A stretch of DNA of 64,000 bases from JBDWFY01 sp965275915 (GCA_965275915.1 CBDHYI010000008.1:124001-188000), one strand, 5' to 3'; counted from the stretch's first letter, positions 8,802-18,366 are shown. Notes: generated by a model not told the origin, from the letters alone. Program-made: numbers and translations.

Positions 8802-10076
8802 GTGAGTATGAGCAACGCCCAACAGACAACAACCACGCAAACGCCGGAGAGCCGCCTATGGCCGCTCAAGCTGCTGGAGAAGACAAAACTTTACTGGGGC
8901 CTTGCGGCACTGATCGTTTTCGGCGCCCTGACGTCGCCGCTTTCGTCCAAGGGCGCCAATATCTTTCTGTCCATCGGCAATCTGACCGATGTCCTCAGGC
9001 AGGTGTCGGTCACGGGCATCGTCGCGGTCGGCATGACCCTTGTGATCTTCATCGCCGGGATCGATCTTTCGGTCGGCTCGGTGCTGGCGCTGGGCACGGT
9101 TATCTGCGCGATGTTGCTGACCCAGGAAGGCTGGACCGCGGCAAGCCTGTTCAGCATACCCGCGACCGGCGCGACCCTGTTTGTCGCGGTTTCGGCGCTG
9201 GTGCTGTTTTTTCAGACGCAGGTCCGGGCGACCTCTGACGTTCGGTCCGGCACGCCCGGCAAAGTACCGTCCCTGGCCATAGCGGCGATCATCGCCATAG
9301 GAGCCATGCTTTGGCTGTCGACGCAGGTCGATACCAAATTCGGTGTGCTCGGCGTGCTGCTGGCGGTGCCTTGTGTCGGCATTGTGATGGGAACGATAAA
9401 CGGCGCCCTGATCGTTTACGGGCGGTTGCAGCCGTTTATCGTGACCCTTGCCATGATGGTCAGCGCGCTGGGGCTGGCGCGCGTGATCGCCGGGCAGGAT
9501 ACCGCGGTCTATCCGGTCTACACGGGCAGCAACGCCGTCCAGGAGTTCGATATCCTCAGGAGTTTGCTGTGGGGCGTCATACCGGTGCCGGGCCTGTTCT
9601 TCCTGGCCATACTGGTCCTCTTCTACGTGCTCACCCGTCTGACGACATTCGGCAGCTATCTGCTCGCCATAGGCGGCAATTCCGAGGCGGCGCGCCTGGC
9701 CGGCATCAACGTCAAGCGCAACACCATTGTCACCTACGCGACCGCGGGCGGCCTGTCGGCGTTGGCGGGTATTTTGTACGTGGCTCAATTCCGCCAGGGC
9801 AAACCCGATGCCGGCCTCGGACTGGAGCTGGATGCGATCGCGGCGGTTGTGATCGGCGGCACAAGCCTGATGGGCGGACGCGGCGCCGTGCTGGGCACCT
9901 TTGTGGGTGTGCTGATATTCGGTTTCCTCAGCAACATCCTGCAGCTCAACAACATAGACAGCAATACGCAGTTGATCCTCAAGGGAGTGATCATTGTCGC
10001 CGCAGTGCTTTTGCAGGAAGGGCGGATCGAAGAATTCCTCTCCGGGCTGAAAGGAAAGATTCGCGGAGAGAAATAG
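8802..10076 (+). CDS. Sugar ABC transporter permease (RbsC/XylH family)
   Basis: A 424-residue inner-membrane permease with about ten hydrophobic segments and the family signature regions GMTLVIFIAGIDLSVGS and GGNSEAARLAGI. It is longer than RbsC (~320), with an extra hydrophilic-plus-hydrophobic stretch at about residues 135-190, as in XylH-type permeases of multiple-monosaccharide systems. It begins 14 bp after the ATPase gene; a GTG at 8802 or an ATG at 8808 can serve as start. It forms the channel for the ATPase before it and the binding protein after it. Confidence 0.88.
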   Translation: MSMSNAQQTTTTQTPESRLWPLKLLEKTKLYWGLAALIVFGALTSPLSSKGANIFLSIGNLTDVLRQVSVTGIVAVGMTLVIFIAGIDLSVGSVLALGTVICAMLLTQEGWTAASLFSIPATGATLFVAVSALVLFFQTQVRATSDVRSGTPGKVPSLAIAAIIAIGAMLWLSTQVDTKFGVLGVLLAVPCVGIVMGTINGALIVYGRLQPFIVTLAMMVSALGLARVIAGQDTAVYPVYTGSNAVQEFDILRSLLWGVIPVPGLFFLAILVLFYVLTRLTTFGSYLLAIGGNSEAARLAGINVKRNTIVTYATAGGLSALAGILYVAQFRQGKPDAGLGLELDAIAAVVIGGTSLMGGRGAVLGTFVGVLIFGFLSNILQLNNIDSNTQLILKGVIIVAAVLLQEGRIEEFLSGLKGKIRGEK

Positions 10077-10159
10077 CCCTGATCTCGCAGTTTGATGGAC
10101 CGGAGACCAGGGTATTTGCCAATCAGCCCAAGGGCTGAACCATGACAAGGGAGTACAAT

Positions 10160-11116
10160 ATGTATAGAAGAAGTTTCTTCAAGGGGCTTTGTGTCGCCGC
10201 CTTCACCGTGGCAACCAGCGCGACCGCGGTTTTGGCCGCTGACGACTACGTGATCGGCTTTTCGCAGGTAACGACGGTCGAACCCTGGCGCGTGCAGTTC
10301 AACAAGGATTTGCGCGCTGAAGCCGAGAAGCATTCGAATGTCGAACTGTTGATCGCCGATGCGAACGACCGGACCGACAAACAGGTTGCGGATGTCGAGA
10401 ACTTCATCCGTCAGGAAGTGGATGCAATCCTCATTTCTCCGAAGGAATCGGCCGGCCTGACCGGTGTCGTCGAACAGGCGACCGATGCCGGGATTCCCGT
10501 CTTCGTTCTGGACCGCAATGTCGACACGGACAAGTTCGTCCAGTGGGTCGGCGGCGACAACCATCTGATCGGCCAGGCTGCCGGCAAATTCGCGCTTGAA
10601 AAGCTTGGTGGGGCCGGCAAGGCCTCTGGCACGATCGTGGAAATCTGGGGCGGTCTCGGCACGCAGGCGGCCCATGACCGAGCGAACGGCTTCCATGAAT
10701 CCTTCGAGAACGAACCTGGTGTCAAATTCCTGCTCGACCAACAGTCGGGTGACTGGAAGCAGGATCAGGCATACGACATCATGTCGACCGCGCTTCGCAA
10801 CCACGAAGACATCACAATGGTCTATGGTCACAATGACCCCATGGCCTACGGCGCATATCTCGCCGCGAAGGATGCTGGTCGTGAGAAAGACATCATGTTC
10901 ATCGGTGTCGACGCGCTGCCGGGAGAGGGCGTGACCTGGGTTGCCAACGGCGAATTGGCGGCGACTTTCCTCTATCCCACGCCGGGTGCTGAAGGACTTC
11001 GCCAGGCACTTGCTCACCTGAAAGGCGATAAGGTCGAGAAGTCTGTGGTCCTGGGTACGGAGGCCGTGACAATTGAAAACGCTGATGAAATACTGAAGCG
11101 CAACGGTCTCAAGTAA
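10160..11116 (+). CDS. Periplasmic sugar-binding protein (RbsB-like)
   Basis: About 318 residues, with an N-terminal signal peptide (RRSFFKGLCVAAF... ending VLAA-DD) and a Peripla_BP_4-type fold. Typical elements are IGFSQVTTVEPWR, VDAILISPKESAGL, VFVLDRNVD and MVYGHNDPMAYGAY. I chose the ATG at 10160 over the one at 10142 because AAGGGAG (10147-10153) lies 6 bp before it. It delivers ligand to the permease. Placement of the binding protein last in the operon is less usual than first. A hairpin follows the gene. Confidence 0.9.
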   Translation: MYRRSFFKGLCVAAFTVATSATAVLAADDYVIGFSQVTTVEPWRVQFNKDLRAEAEKHSNVELLIADANDRTDKQVADVENFIRQEVDAILISPKESAGLTGVVEQATDAGIPVFVLDRNVDTDKFVQWVGGDNHLIGQAAGKFALEKLGGAGKASGTIVEIWGGLGTQAAHDRANGFHESFENEPGVKFLLDQQSGDWKQDQAYDIMSTALRNHEDITMVYGHNDPMAYGAYLAAKDAGREKDIMFIGVDALPGEGVTWVANGELAATFLYPTPGAEGLRQALAHLKGDKVEKSVVLGTEAVTIENADEILKRNGLK

Positions 11117-11154
11117 GCGTCAATATAGGCCCCTTCCTCCTGAGGGGCACAAAG

Positions 11155-11184
11155 GTTGCGCAGGAGCTTCGGCTTCTGTGCAAC
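11155..11184 (+). terminator. Strong UUCG-tetraloop hairpin after the binding-protein gene
   Basis: A 13-bp stem (two or three G-U pairs) closed by a TTCG loop occupies exactly this interval, between the binding-protein gene and the iclR gene. No U-run follows (AAACATT), so it may stabilise the 3' end of the highly expressed binding-protein mRNA or attenuate read-through rather than act as a classical terminator. A smaller GCCCCT/GAGGGGC hairpin lies just upstream near 11128-11147. Confidence 0.6.
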
Positions 11185-11208
11185 AAACATTCCAGAGCAC
11201 AAGTCGCC

Positions 11209-12018
11209 GTGAGTGAAGCAAAGACGAAACTGCAGAAATACTCGGCGCCGGCTCTTGAGAAGGGGCTGGATATTCTTGAATTGCTTTCACTTTGCTCCGG
11301 TGGAGGATTGAGTCAATCCGAGATCGCCGAGGGTGTTGGGCGCTCGAAAAACGAGATCTTCCGGATGATGGTTGTGCTGGAGGAAAGGGGATACATCAAA
11401 CGCTCCGACGGCGATGTGTTCCTGCTGACGTCCAAGCTGGGCGAACTAAGCGGTCCGCGCAATGACACGTCCCGCATGCTGGAGATTGCCAGGCCGATCA
11501 TGACCCGGCTGTCCGAACAGACGAAACTGGCCAATCATCTTTGGATCCTCAATGAAACGAACATGCAGGTCGCGGCCAGCGCCAGTGCGTCCGAATCATA
11601 CAGTCTGGCCCTGTCCGAAGGCGCCCAGAGCAGTGTTTTCGGCTCGTCCGCCGGTGCGTGTTTTCTGTCCGCTCTGCCCGATACGGAGTCCCGCCTGAAG
11701 GCGCTTCGCGACAGGGGCGAATATGTCAACAACGAAGCGTTCCTCGAATACGATGCGCGCGTCGAAGCCTGCAGAAAAGACGGTGTCTGTGTGCTTCCGA
11801 ACGTCGAGGCCATCGGCATCCTCGAAATTTCCGCGCCCTTGAGTCTTCCGACGGCTGAAGATGTGGTGGGCGCACTTACCGTGCCGATCATCGGCGACAG
11901 AGACTCCAGGAACGAGATCGCCGATGTCATCAAGACCTTGAAACATGCGGTCAATCAGGTCTGCGCGAAGATGGCGTCGCTGGCCGTGTTCCAGACGGCG
12001 CAAAGTCCCGCAAGCTAA
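11209..12018 (+). CDS. IclR-family transcriptional regulator
   Basis: 269 residues with an N-terminal winged helix (ALEKGLDILELLS, LSQSEIAEGVGRSKNEIFRMM, LEERGYIKR) and a C-terminal IclR effector domain. GTG start at 11209. It lies 92 bp after the binding-protein gene on the same strand and converges with the next transport locus, so it probably controls the upstream sugar operon through the palindromes at 7177-7206. Effector unknown. Confidence 0.88.
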   Translation: MSEAKTKLQKYSAPALEKGLDILELLSLCSGGGLSQSEIAEGVGRSKNEIFRMMVVLEERGYIKRSDGDVFLLTSKLGELSGPRNDTSRMLEIARPIMTRLSEQTKLANHLWILNETNMQVAASASASESYSLALSEGAQSSVFGSSAGACFLSALPDTESRLKALRDRGEYVNNEAFLEYDARVEACRKDGVCVLPNVEAIGILEISAPLSLPTAEDVVGALTVPIIGDRDSRNEIADVIKTLKHAVNQVCAKMASLAVFQTAQSPAS

Positions 12019-12037
12019 GGCCGGATACGCGCCCGCG

Positions 12038-12931
12038 TCAGCCTTTCTCCGCCCCCGACAATGTGCCCGAGCGGACATATTTCTGGGAGATCAGAAACAG
12101 CAGCAACACCGGCGCGATAACCAACAGGGCCGCGACGATGGCTTCCGGTTTGTTGATCGGGATATTGCTTGCGACATCATTGCCGAGGGCGCCGGAGCTG
12201 CTGACGAGGACCGCCAGGCCGATCGGCAGGCTGTAGAGCTCGTCCTTTGTCAAAAGCACGAAGGCCAGGAAGTAGTTGCTCCAGTTCGCAAGGAAGCTGA
12301 AGAAGGCGACAAGCGCAATGAGCGGTTTGGACAGGGGCAGGGCCACCCGGGTGAAAACCTGGAACCTGCTGGCTCCGTCGATCAGGGCCGAATCGATCAA
12401 TCCGCCCGGCAGGGACGTGGCGTAGTAGATGTAGGCAAGATAGACGCCGAACGGGAAAAAGGCCGTGGCGATGATCATTCCGAGATAGCTGTTGTTCAGG
12501 CCGAAAGCCTGCATCTGCAGAAATATGGGAAGCGCAACAACGGTGTTCGGGGTGATCATTGCCACAAGCGTCAGAACCAGGATCGGCTTGCGAAACGGGA
12601 AATCATAGGTCGCCAGCACGAACCCGGCCGGGAGAACGGCGATGAGGGACAGGCCGACGCCGCCGACCGTATAGATGGCCGAATTCAGGGCCCAGCGGCC
12701 GATCTGGAAGTCGTTATAGGTCGTCAGATTGTGCCATGTCGTCCTGAACATCTCGATGCTGCCCAGGCTGAAAGGGCCGCTGGAAAAGAGCATCGGCTCG
12801 TCCCGGAAAGCGGCCAGCAGCAGCCAGACGATGGGTGTTGCGTAAAAGACGAATGCGAAGATCAGACACAGCCAGACAGCGGTCCAGCCGAAGCGGGCGT
12901 TCCAGGGCAGGTGTCTTTGTCCGGCGCTCAT
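12038..12931 (-). CDS. Carbohydrate ABC transporter permease (MalG type)
   Basis: 297 residues with six predicted membrane segments and the EAA-type cytoplasmic loop near LIDSALIDGASRFQVFTRVALP. Last gene of a five-gene minus-strand operon; it begins 3 bp after its partner permease. Works with the MalF-type permease, the binding protein and the UgpC/MalK-type ATPase upstream. It converges with the iclR gene across a 19-bp gap. Confidence 0.88.
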   Translation of the reverse strand: MSAGQRHLPWNARFGWTAVWLCLIFAFVFYATPIVWLLLAAFRDEPMLFSSGPFSLGSIEMFRTTWHNLTTYNDFQIGRWALNSAIYTVGGVGLSLIAVLPAGFVLATYDFPFRKPILVLTLVAMITPNTVVALPIFLQMQAFGLNNSYLGMIIATAFFPFGVYLAYIYYATSLPGGLIDSALIDGASRFQVFTRVALPLSKPLIALVAFFSFLANWSNYFLAFVLLTKDELYSLPIGLAVLVSSSGALGNDVASNIPINKPEAIVAALLVIAPVLLLFLISQKYVRSGTLSGAEKG

Positions 12932-12934
12932 GGC

Positions 12935-13861
12935 TTAATCCATCTTGTAGAAGCGCGTGCCGAAGACAACGCACAGCGAGATGAAGATCGCTGCCGCCAG
13001 AAGCATGGTGCTCATCGCCGCGGAGGCGCCAAAATCGCCGAGGTTGAAGGCGTACTGGAAGGCGAGCTGGTTCACCGACCAGTCCGGGCGCGAATATTGC
13101 CGGCCGGCAAGCGCCATGAGCTGCGGTTCGACGAACATTTGAATGCCATTGGCGAATGACAGAATCGCCATCAGGGCGAGCGAACGCCACACCATGGGCA
13201 GCTTGATGCGGGTGGCGATCTGAAACTGATTTGCGCCGTCGACGCGCGACGCCTCGATCACCTCGGTCGATATGCCCTTCAGGGCGCCGCCGATGACAAC
13301 GATCCAGCCGCCGGAATAGGCAAGATAAGCCATCAGCGAAAACACCATAGGATAGCCCATATGGGAAACCACCTGCTGGCGGTTCTCCCACCCAAGGGCC
13401 TCGAAAAGGCTGCCATAGGGGCTGACGGCCGGGTCCAGAAGAAACAGCCAGAGAATCACAATGGCCGATGACGTGATGGCGCCGGGCAGGAAAAACGATG
13501 TGCGCAGGATCGCGGCGGAACGGTCCGACAGGGCGTCCAGCATCAGGGACAGTGCTCCGATGCCGGTCAGCATCATTGTCAGCCAGATGGCGACATACTG
13601 GAAAACGTTGGTGATGCTCTCGACCAGGCGGAAATCCTGCAGGACGAATTCGTAGTTCGTGAAGCCCCAGAACACCCAGTCGATCGTGTCCATGAAGCTG
13701 AGGCCGAGCGCGTAGAGAACCGGAGCCACGCCAAAGAACAGGAGCAGCGCCAGATAGGGCGAGAGCATTGCAATAATGAACCAGCGGTCCTTCCGGCGCC
13801 TTGCCGCAGGGTCCGAAACGGGTCTGGATTTTGGTGTCCGGGCTGTTGTCATAGCTGCCAA
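12935..13861 (-). CDS. Carbohydrate ABC transporter permease (MalF/UgpA type)
   Basis: 308 residues with six membrane segments; the EAA loop reads EVIEASRVDGANQFQIATRI. The cytoplasmic N-terminus is basic. Paired with the MalG-type permease in the usual order. The substrate is probably the same acid sugar or glycoside processed by the dehydratase-like enzyme at the head of the operon, by context. Confidence 0.88.
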   Translation of the reverse strand: MAAMTTARTPKSRPVSDPAARRRKDRWFIIAMLSPYLALLLFFGVAPVLYALGLSFMDTIDWVFWGFTNYEFVLQDFRLVESITNVFQYVAIWLTMMLTGIGALSLMLDALSDRSAAILRTSFFLPGAITSSAIVILWLFLLDPAVSPYGSLFEALGWENRQQVVSHMGYPMVFSLMAYLAYSGGWIVVIGGALKGISTEVIEASRVDGANQFQIATRIKLPMVWRSLALMAILSFANGIQMFVEPQLMALAGRQYSRPDWSVNQLAFQYAFNLGDFGASAAMSTMLLAAAIFISLCVVFGTRFYKMD

Positions 13862-13912
13862 AGATCGTTCCGGCGGGATGGGAATGCGGCCGGAGCCGCA
13901 TTCCCGGTTGGC

Positions 13913-15166
13913 TTAGTTGGCGATCTTGTAGCCGGCCACTTTCGCCGAGTTCTCGATCTCGGCGGCATAGTCGGGCAGCTTGTCGACAATGCTTGCATCC
14001 GAGGCGCCATCGACCTTGGAGAAAGCCGCCATGATATCGAAGCGGTAGCCGCCATAGGAGGGATGCCCGTATTGCGCCGATGTCTCCATCTTGTCATAGA
14101 CGTCATTTTGCGCATACCACGGATCGTTCGCAACGCGGTCGCGCCAGACCGATGAGCTCTCCGCATGGGCCGGCATGGTCGTCGCGCGTCCCTGAAGTCC
14201 CGTATCGGTCGTCATCCAGCGGATAAGTTCGACAACTTCGTCCGGATGCTCGGTGTTGCGGTGGCCGCCGAACACGCCTCCGCCCCAGCTCCAGGCCTGG
14301 GGCTGCGCCTGGCTTTCCCATTTCAGCGACTCCGATGCCGCCAGGATACCGGCATCCAGCTCGTAGAGCGGACGCATGACGTGCTCGCCGAACCAGGTCG
14401 GACCGTTGAACATCAGAAGCTTGCCGTCCTTGACGTCGGTGACAAAGGACGGCTCGAACGGGCCGTGCGGGCTCAGCGAGCCGTTTTCCCGCATACGGTC
14501 GACCATGGCGGCGGCCGCGATGCATCCTTCGGAAGAAAAATCGACGCGGATGGTGTCGTCCGATCCGTCCACCAGGAAGCCCGGCTCACAGCCGCCCGCA
14601 ATCAGCATGTTCAGGATCGGCGTCGGCTGCGTGCCCGAACCGACAATCAGTCCGTTTTCGGCGGCGACCTTGCCGATCTCCTCGAACTCTTCCCAGGTCG
14701 TCGGAACGCTCAGGCCAAGCTCGTCAAATTTCGGTTTGTTATACCAGGCAATGAAATGCGCCAGATCGTTGCGCAGGCAAAGCAGACGTCCGTCACCGCT
14801 TTGACATGGTGACAGCGCGTTGGGCAGGAAGCTGTCGACAACGGACGGGTCGATCTTGTCGCTGAGATCCATCAGGTAGTTGGACCGGCGCGTCGAGAGT
14901 TGTGCGATCTGTTGGAGCTCGGCCATGAAGATCGCATCCGGCACATCGTCGCCGGATCGCATCGCCAATTGCAGTTTCGCAGTCTGGTCGGGCGGGGCTA
15001 CCGTCACGATTTCCAGCTCGATATTGTCATGTGCTGCGTCGAAGGCCTTGAACGGCTCGATACGTGCCGTGTCGGACCAGACGGTGAGCTTTACCGGCTC
15101 CGCTTTCACAACGCCCGCTGCGAGGACCGCGGTTGCCGCGGTGATCATGAGTGATCGCAGTTTCAT
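13913..15166 (-). CDS. Extracellular solute-binding protein, family 1
   Basis: 417 residues with a clear Sec signal peptide (MITAATAVLAAGVVKA). Mature-part features are those of the maltose-binding-protein superfamily: LTVWSDTARIEPFKAFDA at the start and EEFEEIGKVAAENG and YGGYRFDIMAAF further on. A GGGAGGA ribosome site precedes the ATG. Captures the ligand in the periplasm for the two permeases encoded downstream. Confidence 0.88.
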   Translation of the reverse strand: MKLRSLMITAATAVLAAGVVKAEPVKLTVWSDTARIEPFKAFDAAHDNIELEIVTVAPPDQTAKLQLAMRSGDDVPDAIFMAELQQIAQLSTRRSNYLMDLSDKIDPSVVDSFLPNALSPCQSGDGRLLCLRNDLAHFIAWYNKPKFDELGLSVPTTWEEFEEIGKVAAENGLIVGSGTQPTPILNMLIAGGCEPGFLVDGSDDTIRVDFSSEGCIAAAAMVDRMRENGSLSPHGPFEPSFVTDVKDGKLLMFNGPTWFGEHVMRPLYELDAGILAASESLKWESQAQPQAWSWGGGVFGGHRNTEHPDEVVELIRWMTTDTGLQGRATTMPAHAESSSVWRDRVANDPWYAQNDVYDKMETSAQYGHPSYGGYRFDIMAAFSKVDGASDASIVDKLPDYAAEIENSAKVAGYKIAN

Positions 15167-15181
15167 GGATGATCTCCTCCC

Positions 15182-16279
15182 TTAAGATTTCCGTTCATGC
15201 ACTGAGAATCCGCCTTCGTCGAAGACGTGGATATCGCGCGGCGCCGCGGAGACGGTGACCTTGTCGCCGCGTGCCCGTTTGGTGTCGGCTTCGATCTGCA
15301 CGACAAGGGGTGCTGCATCGCCGTGGATGACGTGCGCGTAGCTGACATGTCCCAGATGCTCCAGCGACAGGATCTCGCCCTCAATTCGAAGGGCGCCGTC
15401 AGTCTGTGTGCCGGCATCGTCAAGCTGCAGGGCTTCCGGCCGGATGCCAAGCGTCAGAACCTTTGATCCCTCAAACTCCCTTTTGCCCAGGTCGATGATC
15501 CGGGGCTGCTCGATATCGACACGAGCAGTTCCGGATTCATCGACCCGGGCCGGGAGGAAATTCATCTGCGGCGATCCGATAAAGCCGGCGACAAACAGAT
15601 TGCTGGGATTGCGATACAGCTCGAGGGGCGTGCCGATCTGTTGAATCCTGCCCTTGTCGAAGGCGACGATCCGGTCGGCCAGGGTCATGGCCTCGACCTG
15701 ATCATGGGTCACGTACACCATCGTCGCGCCGATTTCGCGGTGCAGCTTCTCGATCTCGAACCGCATTTCCACCCGCAGCGCGGCGTCAAGGTTTGACAGC
15801 GGTTCGTCGAACAGGAAAACCTCAGGGTTCCGCACAATTGCGCGACCGATCGCGACGCGCTGGCGCTGTCCGCCGGAAAGCTGGCTGGGTTTGCGGTCCA
15901 GCAGTTCGGTCAGCTTGAGGATCCGGGCGGCTTCCTGAACCCGAGTCTGTACCTGTGCATTGCGGACCTTGTTGAGGCGAAGATTGAAGGCGATGTTCTC
16001 GAACACCGATTTGTGCGGATAAAGCGCATAGGACTGGAAAACCATGGCAATGCCCCGCTCGGACGGCGCGGCGTAGGTGACATCGTTGCCACCGATCGCA
16101 ACCGTGCCCGAGGTCACATCCTCCAGGCCGGCGAGAATGCGCAGCATGGTGGACTTGCCCGAACCGGACGGGCCGACGAAGACGACGAATTCGCCTTCCT
16201 CGATCTCCAGATCGACGCCGGCAATGACCTCCACCGTGCCGAAGGATTTGCGAATATCGGATAGCTCAACGCTTGACAT
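15182..16279 (-). CDS. Carbohydrate ABC transporter ATPase (UgpC/MalK type)
   Basis: 365 residues. Walker A GPSGSGKST, signature LSGGQRQRVAIGRA, Walker B VFLFDEPLSNLD and the switch histidine in VTHDQ are all present, with a ~120-residue C-terminal TOBE/regulatory part containing GIRPEAL. One homodimer would energise the two permeases. It sits between the enolase-superfamily gene and the binding-protein gene. Confidence 0.9.
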   Translation of the reverse strand: MSSVELSDIRKSFGTVEVIAGVDLEIEEGEFVVFVGPSGSGKSTMLRILAGLEDVTSGTVAIGGNDVTYAAPSERGIAMVFQSYALYPHKSVFENIAFNLRLNKVRNAQVQTRVQEAARILKLTELLDRKPSQLSGGQRQRVAIGRAIVRNPEVFLFDEPLSNLDAALRVEMRFEIEKLHREIGATMVYVTHDQVEAMTLADRIVAFDKGRIQQIGTPLELYRNPSNLFVAGFIGSPQMNFLPARVDESGTARVDIEQPRIIDLGKREFEGSKVLTLGIRPEALQLDDAGTQTDGALRIEGEILSLEHLGHVSYAHVIHGDAAPLVVQIEADTKRARGDKVTVSAAPRDIHVFDEGGFSVHERKS

Positions 16280-16288
16280 CGCAGTTTC

Positions 16289-17416
16289 CTAGTCCCGCCG
16301 CGTGTCGACAACGGTTTTCGCGATGGCCGTGGCGTCCAGTGTCTCGCGGTCGAACAGGTGGCCGATCCCGGGCTCGGACGAAATGTTCAGCCGGCCGTCA
16401 ACGATCGAGATCGCGCCCTGATCGGAAAGGGTGTGGATATGCGCTTCGTCATAGATGATCTGTTCGTAAAAATCGTTGTTTTCGATGGCACCGCAGAGCT
16501 GCGCATTCTCAAAGCCCATGCCGTGGACCTGCGCGCGCATTCCGAAACTGTCGGAAAGCTGCGCGATCTTCATCGAGCCGGTAAAGCCGCCTTTGAAGTG
16601 GAAGCTGATCCGGGTCATGTCGAGGGCGCCGGCCTCGATCCAGCTGGCCGCGTTCCAGTGAACGCCATCGGAGGTTTCCGCTGCGAGGATCGGAATGTCC
16701 AGCTTGTCGGCAAGTTTCGCGTATGAGCCCAGATGAAACTCGCGCATCGGCTCCTCGTACCAAAGGTAGCCCTCGTCCTGTAATGCTTTTCCGACAACGA
16801 GTGCGTCGGCATAGTCCCATCCCGCGGAACCGTCGAACATCAGCGGTGCCTCCGGCCCGACCCAGCGGCGCAGCGCCCGGATCAGTTCAATATCCTCCTT
16901 GACCAATCCCCAGGCATGCAGCTTGTAGGCGCCGAAGCCCACATCGCGGCATGTCTTGATGTTGCGTTCATAGGTGGCGAGGTCCTTCCAGGTCGCGGTC
17001 GACGCATAGGCGGGTATCGACGTTCTGGAGCCGCCAAGCAAAACATGGATCGGCAGGCCCGCCACCTTGGACTTCAGATCCCAGCAAAGCATGTCGATGA
17101 GACCGAGCTGGCGCTGATGGAATTCCTCCATGCGGTCGACTTCCCAGACCCTGGTCCAAAGGGCCTCCGTCATCAGCGGGTTTTCGCCAATGAAATGAGC
17201 AAAACGCCGGCGCACCACATCGTTCACGGCATCGCCCATTTCAACGGTGATGAAGCCGGATTCCCCGGCTTCCGTCTCCATCAGGATCGACGCCATGCGC
17301 GGGCCTTCGCCTTCCGGCAGACCGCCATGCGCGGTCGGCAGACCGAAGCGCCAGATGATCTGCGGCATACGCGGCGCTTCATGCACCCAACAGGTAAATC
17401 TAGAAATTCTCATCAT
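16289..17416 (-). CDS. Enolase-superfamily (mandelate racemase/sugar-acid dehydratase-like) enzyme
   Basis: 375 residues. The active-site set of the mandelate-racemase-type barrel is visible: Lys165-x-His167 (YKLHAW), metal ligands Asp195, Glu221 and Glu247, and catalytic His298 (QVHGMG). The KxH form is shared with several acid-sugar dehydratases such as rhamnonate and tartrate dehydratases, so dehydration of an imported sugar acid is plausible; racemisation cannot be ruled out. First gene of the transport operon and divergent from the GntR gene, which suggests that substrate entry and first catabolic step are co-regulated. Confidence 0.82.
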   Translation of the reverse strand: MMRISRFTCWVHEAPRMPQIIWRFGLPTAHGGLPEGEGPRMASILMETEAGESGFITVEMGDAVNDVVRRRFAHFIGENPLMTEALWTRVWEVDRMEEFHQRQLGLIDMLCWDLKSKVAGLPIHVLLGGSRTSIPAYASTATWKDLATYERNIKTCRDVGFGAYKLHAWGLVKEDIELIRALRRWVGPEAPLMFDGSAGWDYADALVVGKALQDEGYLWYEEPMREFHLGSYAKLADKLDIPILAAETSDGVHWNAASWIEAGALDMTRISFHFKGGFTGSMKIAQLSDSFGMRAQVHGMGFENAQLCGAIENNDFYEQIIYDEAHIHTLSDQGAISIVDGRLNISSEPGIGHLFDRETLDATAIAKTVVDTRRD

Positions 17417-17432
17417 GGATATGATTTATATG

Positions 17433-17450
17433 CATAAAAAATATATTATG
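17433..17450. promoter_or_regulatory. Candidate GntR operator in the divergent intergenic region
   Basis: CATAA-n8-TTATG is an inverted repeat in the AT-rich gap between the enolase-superfamily gene and the divergent gntR gene. Sites of this size and location are usual for FCD-type GntR regulators. No experimental support. Confidence 0.35.
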
Positions 17451-17553
17451 AAAGCTTTAAAAGATATTTTTTAGCTGATACGTCCCGGACGTCGGGGATT
17501 TAAAATATGATTTCGCGATGATAGGCTCTACTCAAATGCCGGAGAAAACTGAT

Positions 17554-18255
17554 ATGGCTCAGATGACGCTGGAAAAAATCCACATACCGGCATCGATCGA
17601 TGAATTGCCCAAACACCCGAATGCGGGATTTGAAAAGTTCGTGGAAGCCGTGGGCAGCGGGCAGTTGCGTCCCGGAATGACCCTCACGCAAGCCCAGTTG
17701 TGCGAATTTCTCGACGTCTCCTTATCGCCGCTGCGGGAATCTCTGGTGCTTCTCGAGGAATACGGGCTGATTGAGATTAAGCAGCGCTCAGGCATCACCA
17801 TCATTAATCCGGAATTGTCCTTCGTCCGGGAGAATTACCAGTTCAGAATATTGATCGAGGTCGAGGCACTGCGGGCCTTTGTTGCCAATGTTCCCGACGG
17901 CTGGCTTGCCGCGGTCCGAGATCGCCACGAGGCCGTCATGACGGCTATTGACAAAGGCCGCCGGGATATGAATGCGATCGAGGCGTTTGTTGCTCTTGAT
18001 CAGTTTGTCCACTCAAGTTTCGTCAAGGCGCTGGGCAACAAGTCGATACTGTCAACGCACAACCGTTTGCAGCAGAACATCCGCATGGTGCGCGCCATGC
18101 AGGGCACGACGGCCTATGAGAATAATCTGCTTGAAGCGGGCAGGGAACATCTGGAGCTGTTCGAGCGCATCGAAGCGGGCGATCTTGAGGGCGCGTCCCG
18201 CTGCCTGCGGAGACATTTTGAATCGTCGATCTACCGTGCGGTCGTCTTCCCGTAA
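17554..18255 (+). CDS. GntR-family regulator (FCD subgroup)
   Basis: About 233 residues: an N-terminal winged helix (LRPGMTLTQAQLCEFLDVSLSPLRESL, LLEEYGLIEI) and an all-helical FCD ligand domain with metal-site-like histidines (VHSSFVKAL, REHLELFERI). The ATG at 17554 has GGAGAA 9 bp upstream; the longer frame from 17518 lacks a ribosome site. Divergent from the enolase-superfamily/ABC operon and thus its likely repressor, released by a pathway intermediate. Confidence 0.85.
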   Translation: MAQMTLEKIHIPASIDELPKHPNAGFEKFVEAVGSGQLRPGMTLTQAQLCEFLDVSLSPLRESLVLLEEYGLIEIKQRSGITIINPELSFVRENYQFRILIEVEALRAFVANVPDGWLAAVRDRHEAVMTAIDKGRRDMNAIEAFVALDQFVHSSFVKALGNKSILSTHNRLQQNIRMVRAMQGTTAYENNLLEAGREHLELFERIEAGDLEGASRCLRRHFESSIYRAVVFP

Positions 18256-18366
18256 GGCTTAGACGCAAGAAGCTCGCCGGCAATGACCGAGCGGGCACTG
18301 TTCGACTTCAAAGCCAATGGGACAGATTGAAGGGTTTGCATAAAGGAGGAATTTGGGCTCCAAAGC

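Noticed and set aside
8856..10148. 430-codon frame antisense to the sugar permease
   Set aside because: A shadow of high-GC codon usage; the sense strand has an unmistakable ten-helix permease.
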